Assembly (NCBI RefSeq): GCF_900129365.1
Contig: NZ_FQVM01000015.1
Span: 1-61,909 of the forward strand
Source: Clostridium fallax
Lineage (GTDB): Bacteria > Bacillota > Clostridia > Clostridiales > Clostridiaceae
Direction: 5' to 3'
DNA: 61,909 nt
Positions 1 through 8,656 of this stretch are shown here, in pieces; the stretch's first letter is position 1, and the number at the start of each line of letters is the position of its first letter. The position numbers and the translations under genes were made by a program. Under the pieces are notes generated by a model. The model saw only the letters and a list, made by a program, of their open reading frames with translations. It did no database searches and had not been told where the DNA came from.

Positions 1-138
1 TATTTAAATATATTGAAGGTTGGTATAACAGAAAAAGGATACACTCTTCTATTAATTACATGACTCCAGATCAATGTGAATTATTAGCTAGAAGTACAGC
101 ATGAAAAAGTTTGACTTTTTGTGTCCAAAATATTGACA
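1..138 (+). mobile_element. Right end of an IS3-family insertion sequence
   Basis: The window opens inside a transposase gene whose last residues have the typical IS3-family OrfB ending (see the CDS entry). About 34 bases after its stop the sequence reads GTGTCCAAAATATTGACA and then continues abruptly as response-regulator code on the other strand. Ending in CA fits the TG...CA termini of IS3 elements, so I place the IS boundary near 138. The left end lies outside the window, so the inverted repeat pair and the target duplication cannot be checked. Confidence 0.75.
3..104 (+). CDS. IS3-family transposase OrfB, C-terminal fragment
   Basis: Only the last 33 codons are in the window. The frame reads FKYIEGWYNRKRIHSS followed by NYMTPDQCE, which is the usual end of the DDE integrase (rve) domain of IS3/IS150-group OrfB transposases (pattern YN..R.H....Y.TP...E). 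The conserved catalytic residues lie upstream, outside the window. The protein would carry out cut-and-paste or copy-out transposition of the element. Its stop codon is 34 bases inside the predicted IS end, as is normal. The reading frame is intact as far as it can be seen. Confidence 0.8.
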   Translation, partial: FKYIEGWYNRKRIHSSINYMTPDQCELLARSTA

Positions 139-325
139 TAAGACCACCATCAAAAACAGGAAGATTTATATCTAATAATATAAGATTTCCATTTTCATTT
201 TCAATATATTCTATTATATTATTAAAATCTATAGGAGCTTTCACTTCATACCCATACCTTTTTAGAAACTCTTGTAATTCTTCTCTTATAACTTCATCAT
301 CTTCAATAACGATAATTTTCTTCAT
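139..325 (-). pseudogene. Response regulator (BceR/OmpR type), truncated by the IS
   Basis: The start is ATG at 325, preceded by a strong GGAGGAAGG site. The protein begins MKKIIVIEDDEVIREEL and shows the acidic pocket (E8, D9, D10) and phospho-acceptor D52 (LLLDINLPVFDGG) of a receiver domain. After about residue 61 the frame runs into the IS sequence and stops at 71, so the rest of the receiver and the whole DNA-binding domain are missing. It lies 64 bases after the permease of a BceAB-like transporter, the kind of gene such regulators control. No histidine kinase is seen. The remainder of the gene may lie beyond the IS. Confidence 0.8.
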
Positions 326-389
326 TACCTTCCTCCAGTCTAAAATATAATTCAATGAAGCTTTAAAAACCTTAACAATTACTATAAAT

Positions 390-2378
390 CTAAATATTAT
401 TTTTTACTATGTTTTTATATCCTAAATAAGTTGTATAAAAATATCCTATATAAATCACGATAAATATTAAAGTTGTTATTACAACCGAAAATTTAATATC
501 TATTGGATTAAAGGTATTTATATAATCATTAACTACTATAATTCCAATTACAGAGTGAATTAATGCAAGAATAATTGGAAGACTAAAATATATAAATATT
601 TGAATGAATATTGTTTTATTTATCATTTTTTTATTTGCACCAATTCTCTTTAAAGATCTATATCTTTCTATACTATCACTTGCTTCTGTTAATTGTTGGA
701 GCGCTAATACAGCCATACTAGTTATTAAAAATACAATACCTAAATATATTCCAATAAATAGCATTGTAGTTGTAAGTCCTTTAAATTTAGAATAAACTCC
801 ATCCTTTGAATAAGCGGATATATAGTCAACATTTAAGCTTTTATACTTACCATTAATTGAACCTTTATCAATTTCCTCATATTTTTTATTGTTTTCTGCT
901 CTATTATTATCAGAATACATTACATTAAGTACTGATTGATAAACTTTATAATTGGATAAATAATTATCATTTATAACTATTGTACAGTAAGTATTGGCAA
1001 AGGTATTAGTATTCAAATTTTCTTTTAGAACTTTATAATTTTTTACTAAGTATTCTCTTCCTTTAATATTAATTGTATTGCTAATTTTTAATTTTTCATC
1101 AATCTGCTTATATAACTTCTTATAATTTGATAAGAGTAAAACCTCATTTTTATTTAAATTTATTTCTTTTTCACCTTTAAGTTTTAGTATTTTATTATAG
1201 TCAGATATTTTTATAAAATTTGGACCAAACCCATCTAATTCTTTATCTTGAGCTTTAAATAAATCATTTAGTGTCATTTTTGTAGCATATTCATTATAAA
1301 CTGCATATCTTTCATTTTCACTTATTTTAAAATGGATTTTATTAAGTAAATCTTCTATATTTTTATTTTCATTATTTGTATATAATACTATACTAGCATC
1401 AAAGGGAGTTGTTTTTTTTAAACCTGATTCAAAATCTTTTTTAAAGCTTATTCCTATAGATAACACCACTATTGTGATAAATAACATCATACAAATTAAA
1501 GCCATAGATAAAAAGTTAGTATTAACTTTACTACTCATCTGCTTTAATACAAATATATTTAGTCCTTTAAAATATATCTTTTTATTTTTACTTGCTACAT
1601 ATAATATGAATCCAGATAGACTAAGAAAAAATAATATTGTACATATTATTGCAACAAAAATTGATATTCTAAACATAGGATTTCTTAAATCCAAACCTAT
1701 TGTTAGTATAGATTTATATACAAAACAAAAAGATATTAAACATAAAATAAATAACAATAAATATATAAATGGATTTTTTAATTTTATATTTTCATTTTTT
1801 CTATCTGCTTTTAGTAAGTCAATTATCTTATATTTAGAAATAACAAATACATTAAATATCATAACAAGTAAAAACATTATTCCAAAATATAATATAGTTT
1901 TACCTATAGCCCCTATGGATATATTAAATTTATATTCATCCACACCAATATCAAATAACTTTAAAGTGAAAGTAGATAACCCTTGTGATACTCCAATTCC
2001 CAATATAAGACCAGAAACTAAAGATATAAGTCCAACTATAAATGTTTCCATTACTAAAATTCTTGATATCTTTCTTTTTCCCATACCTAAAGTCATATAT
2101 ATGCCTAATTCCTTTTTTCGTTTTTTTATTAAAAAATCATTTGCATATACTATTAAGCTTCCTAATATTATAGATACAAGTACTGATACTCCCGACATAA
2201 TCTCAATTAATCTAGATATATATTTTGAATCTGAAGATGCTATTTCAATAATAGCCCTTTGTGAATCTATTGAGTTAAAACTATAAAACATACAAACAGC
2301 TAATATTAGTGTTAAGAAATATATAGTATAGTCCTTATAACTTTTTTTTATATTAGCCAAAGCTATATTAAAATACAT
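390..2378 (-). CDS. BceB-type ABC transporter permease (FtsX domain)
   Basis: A 662-residue membrane protein of the BceB/VraE family, about the usual length. Four hydrophobic segments lie in the first ~230 residues, with FtsX-like domains near both ends and a large, poorly hydrophobic loop in the middle (roughly residues 320-530), the loop that senses peptides in characterised members. Known relatives pair with an ATPase to protect cells from bacitracin and other cell-wall peptides and signal to a BceS kinase. I chose ATG 2378 over the upstream in-frame codons because GGAGGTG sits 8 bases before it. It overlaps the end of the ATPase gene by 11 bases, so the two are translationally coupled. 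Confidence 0.85.
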   Translation of the reverse strand: MYFNIALANIKKSYKDYTIYFLTLILAVCMFYSFNSIDSQRAIIEIASSDSKYISRLIEIMSGVSVLVSIILGSLIVYANDFLIKKRKKELGIYMTLGMGKRKISRILVMETFIVGLISLVSGLILGIGVSQGLSTFTLKLFDIGVDEYKFNISIGAIGKTILYFGIMFLLVMIFNVFVISKYKIIDLLKADRKNENIKLKNPFIYLLLFILCLISFCFVYKSILTIGLDLRNPMFRISIFVAIICTILFFLSLSGFILYVASKNKKIYFKGLNIFVLKQMSSKVNTNFLSMALICMMLFITIVVLSIGISFKKDFESGLKKTTPFDASIVLYTNNENKNIEDLLNKIHFKISENERYAVYNEYATKMTLNDLFKAQDKELDGFGPNFIKISDYNKILKLKGEKEINLNKNEVLLLSNYKKLYKQIDEKLKISNTINIKGREYLVKNYKVLKENLNTNTFANTYCTIVINDNYLSNYKVYQSVLNVMYSDNNRAENNKKYEEIDKGSINGKYKSLNVDYISAYSKDGVYSKFKGLTTTMLFIGIYLGIVFLITSMAVLALQQLTEASDSIERYRSLKRIGANKKMINKTIFIQIFIYFSLPIILALIHSVIGIIVVNDYINTFNPIDIKFSVVITTLIFIVIYIGYFYTTYLGYKNIVKNNI

Positions 2379-3135
2379 TGTTATCGTCACCTCCAAGAAG
2401 GGATATAACTTCTATAATTTTATTAAAGAACTCTTTTCTAGTATCATTTCCTCTTACAAGCTCACTAAAGATTTTTCCATCCTTAATAAAAAGTATTCTA
2501 TGAGCATAGCTTGCTGTAAAAGAATCATGAGTAACCATAAGTATTGTAGTATTCAACTCTTTATTTAAACTTTCAAATCTTTCAAGTAATAGTCTAGCTG
2601 ATTTTGAATCTAGTGCACCTGTTGGTTCATCAGCAAGTACTAAAGATGGATCAGTTACTATTGCTCTTGCTGAGGCAACTCTTTGCTTTTGTCCGCCAGA
2701 CATTTCATAAGGATATTTTTCTAATACCTCTTCAATTTCTAAATATTTTGCTACTAATCTTATTTTTTTATCTATTTCTAAACTTTTATCACCTTTTATT
2801 GTTAATGCTAAAGCAATATTTTCATAAGCTGTAAGGGTGTCTAATAAGTTAAAATCTTGAAATATAAAACCTAACTCATTTAGTCTAAACTTATCTAACT
2901 CTTTTGATTTTAATCTAGTAATATCATTATCATTTATCATTATCTTACCGGTAGTAACATTATCAATAGTTGCTATACAGTTAAGTAATGTGGTTTTACC
3001 ACTTCCAGAAGGTCCCATTATTCCAAGAAATTCTCCCTCATAAACTTTAAAACTGATATTATCTATAGCCTTTGTTACATTCCCCTTATTTCCATAATAC
3101 TTTTCAATTTTCTCTACACTTAATATATTTTTCAT
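2368..3135 (-). CDS. BceA-type ABC transporter ATP-binding protein
   Basis: A 255-residue ABC ATPase. Walker A is GPSGSGKT (41-48), the signature is SGGQKQR, and Walker B plus D-loop read VLADEPTGALD, the sequence typical of the MacB/BceA group that works with FtsX permeases. The start is ATG 3135 with AAGGAGG 7 bases upstream; the open frame extends further but has no ribosome binding site there. It drives the permease encoded directly downstream, probably detoxifying antimicrobial peptides. A BceR-like inverted repeat lies about 100 bases upstream. The substrate cannot be told from sequence. Confidence 0.88.
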   Translation of the reverse strand: MKNILSVEKIEKYYGNKGNVTKAIDNISFKVYEGEFLGIMGPSGSGKTTLLNCIATIDNVTTGKIMINDNDITRLKSKELDKFRLNELGFIFQDFNLLDTLTAYENIALALTIKGDKSLEIDKKIRLVAKYLEIEEVLEKYPYEMSGGQKQRVASARAIVTDPSLVLADEPTGALDSKSARLLLERFESLNKELNTTILMVTHDSFTASYAHRILFIKDGKIFSELVRGNDTRKEFFNKIIEVISLLGGDDNNVF

Positions 3136-3214
3136 TTGTAAATCCTCCTTTTTATCTGTATTAACTAATGTTTTTAAACTTATTTTATAGGATTCTCTTT
3201 TCACCCTCAATGTA

Positions 3215-3245
3215 ACTATATTTCATTAATATTACATTTTTGTTA
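3215..3245 (-). promoter_or_regulatory. Candidate BceR-like operator and promoter of the ABC operon
   Basis: Read on the minus strand, 3245-3232 is TAACAAAAATGTAA, matching the TNACA-N4-TGTNA inverted repeat known for BceR-type regulators. A -10-like TATAGT lies at 3220-3215. The -35 position overlaps the repeat and is poor, as expected for an activator-dependent promoter. This is inference from motif and position only. Confidence 0.45.
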
Positions 3246-3699
3246 TGTTAATATAAGCTATTATTATTTTTAAATAATGAAAACTCAAATCTAGATAGTA
3301 AAAAGTGTAATAAAAAAATTATATCTAACAAAATTTAGAATATACTTTAAATTAATTTAATAAATTAAAGAAATAAAATTTTAAGGTATCTTTTATTTTT
3401 ATATTTAGTAAAAGTTCTACTTAACATAAAATATTCTAATTAAAAAAGCAATTTACTAATTAATAGTAAATTGCTTTTTAATATAATTTTATTTATTAAT
3501 AAGGTGAATATTTTCAAATTCAAGAAAAATCATAATAGTTCTTGTACTAATCTCCATATCACCTCTAAAAATTACTATATATCTAATACTTTAATTTTAT
3601 TTTGCATCTTTTATATAACATACTTTATAAATATAATATTGTTCGCTATAAAGTCAGATTTAACCATTGATATTATTTATATAAATCTAAAAACCTTAC
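3246..3699. other. Intergenic stretch between the ABC operon and rlmH
   Basis: Apart from the bidirectional terminator at 3443-3479, no convincing gene is seen. The stretch is very AT-rich. A 22-codon minus-strand frame follows an AGAGGTG only 2 bases before its ATG, too close to be a normal ribosome binding site. A plus-strand frame over 3471-3725 begins inside the terminator and has no site of its own. Confidence 0.5.
3443..3479. terminator. Bidirectional intrinsic terminator after rlmH
   Basis: Perfect 16-base arms (3443-3458 and 3464-3479) with a 5-base loop and A/T runs on both outer sides. It closes the rlmH transcript on the minus strand. Confidence 0.8.
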
Positions 3700-4179
3700 T
3701 TATTTATGATAAGGTTCTCCCTTAATTATTCTAAACCCTCTATATATCTGTTCTAATAGCATAACTCTAAATAATTGATGTGGAAAAGTCATTTTTGAGA
3801 AACATAATTTATAGTTGGCTCTATTTAAAACTTGCTCTGAAAGGCCAAGACTTCCTCCTATTATAAAGGCTATGTTTGAATTTCCTGTAACTCCACAATT
3901 ATCTATAAATGATGCAAATTCTTCTGAAGTTATTTGCTTTCCTTTTAAATCCATAGCAACTACATACATGGTATCTTTTATTTTTGATAAAATTAAGTTT
4001 CCTTCTTTTTCTTTTATCTGTAGCTCTTCTTTTTCTGATGCATTATCCGGTGTTTTTTCATCTGATAGTTCTATAATATCTAATTTACAGTATCTACTTA
4101 ATCTTTTAGAGTACTCATATATTGCTTGTTTTAAATATTTCTCTTTAAGTTTTCCTACGGTTATAACTGTTATATTCAT
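3700..4179 (-). CDS. rlmH: 23S rRNA (pseudouridine1915-N3) methyltransferase RlmH
   Basis: A 159-residue SPOUT methyltransferase, the normal length. It starts MNITVITVGKLKEKY and carries the SAM-binding knot motif GGSLGLS (108-114), FPHQL (132-136), YRGFRI and the C-terminal YHK that reaches the substrate. It methylates the pseudouridine at position 1915 in helix 69 of the large ribosomal subunit. The start at 4179 matches the family, but no good ribosome binding site is next to it. An AGAGGAGG sequence sits about 45 bases upstream. The gene appears to be transcribed alone, ending at the terminator at 3443-3479. Confidence 0.95.
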   Translation of the reverse strand: MNITVITVGKLKEKYLKQAIYEYSKRLSRYCKLDIIELSDEKTPDNASEKEELQIKEKEGNLILSKIKDTMYVVAMDLKGKQITSEEFASFIDNCGVTGNSNIAFIIGGSLGLSEQVLNRANYKLCFSKMTFPHQLFRVMLLEQIYRGFRIIKGEPYHK

Positions 4180-4347
4180 ATTTATCTTTAGTGAGTAAAA
4201 TAAAAATTATATTTATCTCACCTATCCTCCTCTAGATTTAATTAACTTTTGAACTATTATATTATACATTTATTTTTATGATTTTCTAATATATTAGTCT
4301 AGATTTTTAGTTGTTATGTATTAACTACTTTTAATTTTTTATAATAA

Positions 4348-4427
4348 AAAAGCTTGCAAGACTTGACCTTTTTTAAATAAATATAAAATTTATTTAAATC
4401 TAGTATATAGCCTTTATGCAAGCTTTT
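4348..4427 (-). terminator. Nested hairpin, probable terminator of the LUD gene
   Basis: Outer arms AAAAGCTTGCA (4348-4358) and TGCAAGCTTTT (4417-4427) enclose a second perfect 11-bp stem (about 4373-4399) with a 5-base loop. On the minus strand the outer stem is followed by a T run. Two nested stems are unusual for a simple terminator. Confidence 0.6.
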
Positions 4428-4504
4428 ATTGATATTAATCATTTAAAACTTTATCACTTCATATAAAATAATATTTTTATAAATATGATTTTATATTTAT
4501 TTTC

Positions 4505-5146
4505 TTAATATCCTAATTCCTTATCTAAAAATATAACATTAATTCTGCCTTTTATTTTTTGTCTTTTAATTAATGTATATTCTAAACATATTCTATCTTC
4601 ACTAGAACACTCCATACAATATCCTAACTTAGCACATGGAGTATTTTTATTAAGTCTTTTTGCATTAGCCGGTGCCGCAATTCTTCTGTTTCTTTCTATT
4701 GCACAATTTAAATCTGGTACTATTTTGTTTATTCCTGCAATTATTATAACTTTATCTGGACCATATAACATTGCAGCAACTCTATTACCATTTCCATCTA
4801 CATTATATATTTCACCATCTTCAGTTATAGCATTACTGCTAGTAAAATATGCATCTGCTGAAAAAGCACCTCTATATATTTTTTTCACTTCATCTTGAGT
4901 TAAATTTTCTTTATATCTATCTAAAAACTTATATCTTGATGTTCTTAGATGATCTATAACTCCTGTCTCAAATAAAGTTACTGATCCGCCACAAGTAACT
5001 GTTGCACCCTCTTCTACTAATTCTTTTATCTTATCTATTAATTCTATGTTATCTTTTACATAAAATCCATTTATATTATTATTCTCTAAAGCTTTTATAG
5101 TTCTTTCTATTTTCTTATCATTAACCCAATTTAGATTCTTGTCCAT
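4505..5146 (-). CDS. LUD-domain protein (LutC/YkgG-like)
   Basis: A 213-residue protein made mostly of one LUD (DUF162) domain. Conserved stretches are VTCGGSVTLFETGV (50-63) and the region around NVDGNGNRVAAM. LUD proteins are linked to lactate oxidation with iron-sulfur partners, but no lutA or lutB is nearby, so its role here is open. The C-terminal part has four cysteines (C171, C177, C180, C187) that could bind a metal. I chose ATG 5146 because GAGGAGA lies 7 bases before it; the in-frame TTG at 5152 would be too close to that site. Confidence 0.8.
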   Translation of the reverse strand: MDKNLNWVNDKKIERTIKALENNNINGFYVKDNIELIDKIKELVEEGATVTCGGSVTLFETGVIDHLRTSRYKFLDRYKENLTQDEVKKIYRGAFSADAYFTSSNAITEDGEIYNVDGNGNRVAAMLYGPDKVIIIAGINKIVPDLNCAIERNRRIAAPANAKRLNKNTPCAKLGYCMECSSEDRICLEYTLIKRQKIKGRINVIFLDKELGY

Positions 5147-5250
5147 ATACAACTCTCCTCTTATAATATTGATTATATAGCTTTATTATATTATTAATAT
5201 TTAAATATAACCTTAAATATTAGTAATATAAAGCTTTTTACTTCATAAAT

Positions 5251-5280
5251 AATTAAGGAGGTTTTTAAACCTCCTTAATT
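5251..5280 (-). terminator. Hairpin terminator downstream of the SEC-C gene
   Basis: 14-base perfect arms (5251-5264, 5267-5280) around AAGGAGG/CCTCCTT. It lies after the minus-strand SEC-C gene. The flanks are AT-rich rather than a clean T run. Confidence 0.6.
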
Positions 5281-5327
5281 TATGTTCTCTACAATTTTAA
5301 AATTCCATATGCAAAAATAAATTTCAA

Positions 5328-5831
5328 TTAAGCATTTTTACCGCAACACTTCTTGTACTTCTTTCCACTTCCACATGGACAAGGATCATTTCTTCCTACT
5401 TTATTTTCATTTCTTGCTATTTTTGATTCTCTATAATTTCTTTGAATTTCTTTTCTCTTTTCTTCTGAGAATATAGCATCCCATTGTGGTAAATCATAAA
5501 GATAATCAGCTTTAGCATCTAACATATTAAAATATAATTTTTCAAAATCCACATCAAATGCTAATTCAGTATCTTCGTTTATTGTTTCTAAATCATATTG
5601 ATTCTTTAAGCTATCATTTATTCCATCAACAAATCCCATTACGAATTCTTCAGTTGAATCAAACTCCTTAGATAACTCCTTTATTGTTGCTTTTTTAACT
5701 GTAGTATGGTTTGCTAATATGTTAGTGTATATCTTCTTTTCAATTTCGCTATATTCTGACCAGAATGCAGCCTCTCCCTTAGTTTTTACATAGTTTACAA
5801 CCATATCTGTCCATTGACTATATAAACTCAT
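5328..5831 (-). CDS. SEC-C metal-binding motif protein
   Basis: A 167-residue soluble protein ending in a SEC-C zinc motif, CPCGSGKKYKKCCG (151-164), the same motif that ends SecA. Ahead of it is DUF-like helical sequence with no recognised catalytic residues. Proteins of this kind are common in clostridia and have no settled function; the motif could bind zinc and contact SecB-like or ribosomal partners. ATG 5831 is chosen because AGAAGGAGA lies just upstream; the longer open frame begins with hydrophobic sequence without a ribosome binding site. It is probably transcribed alone. Confidence 0.8.
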   Translation of the reverse strand: MSLYSQWTDMVVNYVKTKGEAAFWSEYSEIEKKIYTNILANHTTVKKATIKELSKEFDSTEEFVMGFVDGINDSLKNQYDLETINEDTELAFDVDFEKLYFNMLDAKADYLYDLPQWDAIFSEEKRKEIQRNYRESKIARNENKVGRNDPCPCGSGKKYKKCCGKNA

Positions 5832-5991
5832 CTTTACAATCTCCTTCTCTAGACATATTCTACTTGAAATTATACAAATTACCTTTGTTTTTTTCAAGTT
5901 TTTTAAGTTTATAACAAAAATTTAATGTATTTTTTCATAATTAATTCCATAAAAAGTTTAATTTAACAAAGTATCTATATAAATAATACTA

Positions 5992-6564
5992 CTATACTTT
6001 CTTTAATTTACTTATATCTTCCTTATTAAAAGGCTTTGTTATATCATAATTTCCACCTAAGGATTCTATCATTTGGTTTTCTATAAGTATATTGATTTTA
6101 TCTACTCCAGATAATTGGCATACAGAAGCAGCAATACTCTTTAAACATGCCTCTTCCTTAGCTGGACTTAATTTGGTTTGAGCTTCTTTACTTAAGTTAA
6201 TAATAGCAACATTATCCTTAACTGAAAAGGATAATAATTTAGTATCCTTTGGTAATACAGGTTTAAGTTCACCTTTCATTGATGGACCTTTTATTAAAGC
6301 ATTAACAATAACTGTTCCTAAAACCTCTTTTTTATCTAATAATAGCTCTGTTTTTCCTATTTGCGGATTATTCTCACCAGTTGAGGCATCAAAATATAAG
6401 TCTAAATCTAGGGTATTATCTCCCCCTTCATTTAAAACTTTTATATTTTTAGCTTGCTCTTTATTTGCTATTGCTTTATTATCTCTTTTTTCACATCCAA
6501 TAAATGTAACTAATAAAAACACTAATCCTATTGCTAAAAAAAACTTGCCTTTTATATATTTCAT
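5992..6564 (-). CDS. GerMN-domain lipoprotein
   Basis: A 190-residue secreted protein. Residues 1-24 form a lipoprotein signal with lipobox FIGC (C24). The rest matches the GerMN domain (PNPQ-like start, then LLL, TVIVNALIKGP, and LSKEA.TKL), found in the germination/sporulation protein GerM and related envelope proteins. It is expected on the outer face of the membrane and may bind peptidoglycan. ATG 6564 has GGGTGG 5 bases upstream; the ATG at 6576 would overlap its only candidate site. It follows the MBL gene by 20 bases, suggesting cotranscription. Confidence 0.8.
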   Translation of the reverse strand: MKYIKGKFFLAIGLVFLLVTFIGCEKRDNKAIANKEQAKNIKVLNEGGDNTLDLDLYFDASTGENNPQIGKTELLLDKKEVLGTVIVNALIKGPSMKGELKPVLPKDTKLLSFSVKDNVAIINLSKEAQTKLSPAKEEACLKSIAASVCQLSGVDKINILIENQMIESLGGNYDITKPFNKEDISKLKKV

Positions 6565-6584
6565 ATATCCACCCATTCCTTAAA

Positions 6585-7376
6585 TTATAGTTCAGTATAT
6601 CCACTAGGCTTATGCCTATCTGCCATAGACAAAGATATATCTTCACCAATAGCTATATTATTATCCCTTAAAACACCTAATACTGTTTCATAAGCTAAAT
6701 CTGGATGATTATTAGTATTACTTAAATGTCCTAATATTATTTTTTTCTTTCTTCTAAGATCTAAAATATCTAATATAGCTTTACCACAATCTTCATTTGA
6801 TAAATGACCTATTTCACTTAAAATTCTTCTTTTTAAATTATAAGGATAAGGTCCAAATTTTAACATCTGAACATCATGATTACTCTCTAAAAGTATAACT
6901 TCTGAATCCTTAATATTCTCTTTTATTTCTTCCGTAAATGTTCCAAAATCTGTAGCTACACTAACTTGCTTACCATTATTATGAATAGTATATCCCATTG
7001 GAGATATAGCATCATGAGGTATATTAAAACACTTTACATCAATATCTTTTATAGTTATAGTGCTACGTTTATCTATAACTTTAATGTTTTCTTCTTTTAT
7101 CTTTCCTATGGAACCTTCCATAGAACTCCAAGTAGCGCTATTTGCGAAAATAGGTATATTGTATTTTCTAGACATTACCCCCACGCCTTTAATATGATCT
7201 GAATGCTCGTGGGTAATAAATATACCATCTATATCCGCAGGATTCTGATCTATCGACTTTAAAGCCTCATCAATCTTCTTACCTGGTAAACCTGCATCTA
7301 AAAGTATTTTCGTTTTCTCTGATCCTACAAAAATACTATTTCCACTGCTACCACTATATAGTGAGCAAAATATCAT
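6585..7376 (-). CDS. MBL-fold metallohydrolase, YycJ/WalJ type
   Basis: A 263-residue metallo-beta-lactamase-fold protein of the YycJ family, full length. It has the zinc motif HEHSDH (56-61), a later HD pair in FNIPHDA, and the GHLSN motifs. YycJ of Bacillus is a 5'-3' exonuclease-like protein linked to DNA repair and to the WalRK operon; here it lies between murA and the GerMN lipoprotein gene with no walRK visible. It is 17 bases downstream of murA and likely cotranscribed. Confidence 0.85.
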   Translation of the reverse strand: MIFCSLYSGSSGNSIFVGSEKTKILLDAGLPGKKIDEALKSIDQNPADIDGIFITHEHSDHIKGVGVMSRKYNIPIFANSATWSSMEGSIGKIKEENIKVIDKRSTITIKDIDVKCFNIPHDAISPMGYTIHNNGKQVSVATDFGTFTEEIKENIKDSEVILLESNHDVQMLKFGPYPYNLKRRILSEIGHLSNEDCGKAILDILDLRRKKKIILGHLSNTNNHPDLAYETVLGVLRDNNIAIGEDISLSMADRHKPSGYTEL

Positions 7377-7393
7377 AAGTTATTTCCCCCAAA

Positions 7394-8656
7394 TTAGTCA
7401 TTTACAACTCTTCTTATATCAGCACCAAGAGCTTTAAACTTTTCTTCAATTTTTGGATATCCCCTATCTATATGCTCTATACTTGTAATTTCTGTATCAC
7501 CTTTAGCTATTAATCCTGCAATTACCATAGCCGCTCCAGCTCTTAAATCTGTAGCTTTAACAATAGCACCTGTTATCTTATCTACTCCATCAATTATAGC
7601 TGTACGTCCTTCTACCTTTATACAAGCGCCCATTTTTTTAAGTTCATCAACATGCTTATGTCTACTTTCCCAAATGGTCTCCGTTATAAGACTTCTTCCT
7701 TCTACAGCACATAATAAAGAGCACATAGGTTGCTGAATATCTGTTGGAAATCCTGGGTATGGAGCTGTTTTAATGTTAACTCCTTTTAAAGGCTTTAAAA
7801 CTTTAACTCTTATAGAGTCATCTCCCTCTTCTACACTAGCACCCATTTCTATTAATTTAGCACTTATTGATTCTAAATGCTTTGGTATAACATTCTTAAT
7901 TGTTACGTCTCCACTTGTTGCTGCTGCTGCAATCATAAATGTTCCAGCCTCTATTTGATCAGGAATTACACTATAATTACATCCTTTTAATTTTTTAACA
8001 CCTTTGATTCTTATAACATCTGTACCGGCACCTTTAATATCAGCACCCATAGAATTTAAAAAGTTAGCAACATCAACTACATGAGGCTCTTTAGCTACAT
8101 TTTCTAAAACAGTTGTACCTTCTGCTAATGTAGCAGCTATCATAACATTTATAGTAGCACCTACTGTTACAACGTCAAAAAATATATTAGCTCCTAATAA
8201 TCTTTCCGCCTTAACATTAACAGTACCATGTTCTATTGTAACCTCTGCTCCTAAAGCTTCAAAACCTTTGATATGTTGGTCAATAGGTCTAACCCCTATA
8301 GGACATCCTCCTGGTAATTCTACTTTAGCTTCTTTATATCTTGATAATAAAGCACCTATAAAATAATATGATGCTCTCATTCTTCTTACATCTTCAGTGC
8401 ATGCTTCATGACTATTTATATTAGTAGCGTCTATCTCTAAAGTATTATCATCTAATTTCTTAACCTTACATCCTAAATCAGATAGTATTCTTTCAAGGCA
8501 ATGAACATCTTCAATATTGGGAATGTTATCTATTACACATTTCCCTTCACTTGCTAGTACTGCTGCTGGTAAAATAGCTACCGCTGCATTCTTCGCTCCA
8601 TTTATTTCTACAGAGCCTTTTAAAGACTTCCCTCCGTTTATAATCAACTTTTCCAT
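7394..8656 (-). CDS. murA: UDP-N-acetylglucosamine 1-carboxyvinyltransferase MurA
   Basis: A 420-residue enolpyruvyl transferase, the usual length. The first step of peptidoglycan synthesis joins PEP to UDP-GlcNAc. Visible landmarks are K22 in NGAKN, the catalytic loop LPGGCPIGVRP with Cys118 (the fosfomycin target), and RAGAAM near the end. I prefer ATG 8656: AAGGGTG lies 6 bases before it, while the GTG at 8665 overlaps that site. Clostridia often have two murA copies; which one this is cannot be decided here. It leads an operon with the YycJ and GerMN genes. Confidence 0.95.
   Translation of the reverse strand: MEKLIINGGKSLKGSVEINGAKNAAVAILPAAVLASEGKCVIDNIPNIEDVHCLERILSDLGCKVKKLDDNTLEIDATNINSHEACTEDVRRMRASYYFIGALLSRYKEAKVELPGGCPIGVRPIDQHIKGFEALGAEVTIEHGTVNVKAERLLGANIFFDVVTVGATINVMIAATLAEGTTVLENVAKEPHVVDVANFLNSMGADIKGAGTDVIRIKGVKKLKGCNYSVIPDQIEAGTFMIAAAATSGDVTIKNVIPKHLESISAKLIEMGASVEEGDDSIRVKVLKPLKGVNIKTAPYPGFPTDIQQPMCSLLCAVEGRSLITETIWESRHKHVDELKKMGACIKVEGRTAIIDGVDKITGAIVKATDLRAGAAMVIAGLIAKGDTEITSIEHIDRGYPKIEEKFKALGADIRRVVND

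Noticed and set aside
1474..2286. Plus-strand 270-residue frame opposite the permease
   Set aside because: A shadow of the permease on the other strand, without a ribosome site; its length reflects low complexity and AT bias.
3500..3570. Minus-strand 22-codon frame MEISTRTIMIFLEFENIH
   Set aside because: The AGAGGTG is only 2 bases before the ATG and no family is recognised.
3471..3725. Plus-strand 84-residue frame
   Set aside because: Begins inside a terminator, has no ribosome site and overlaps rlmH.
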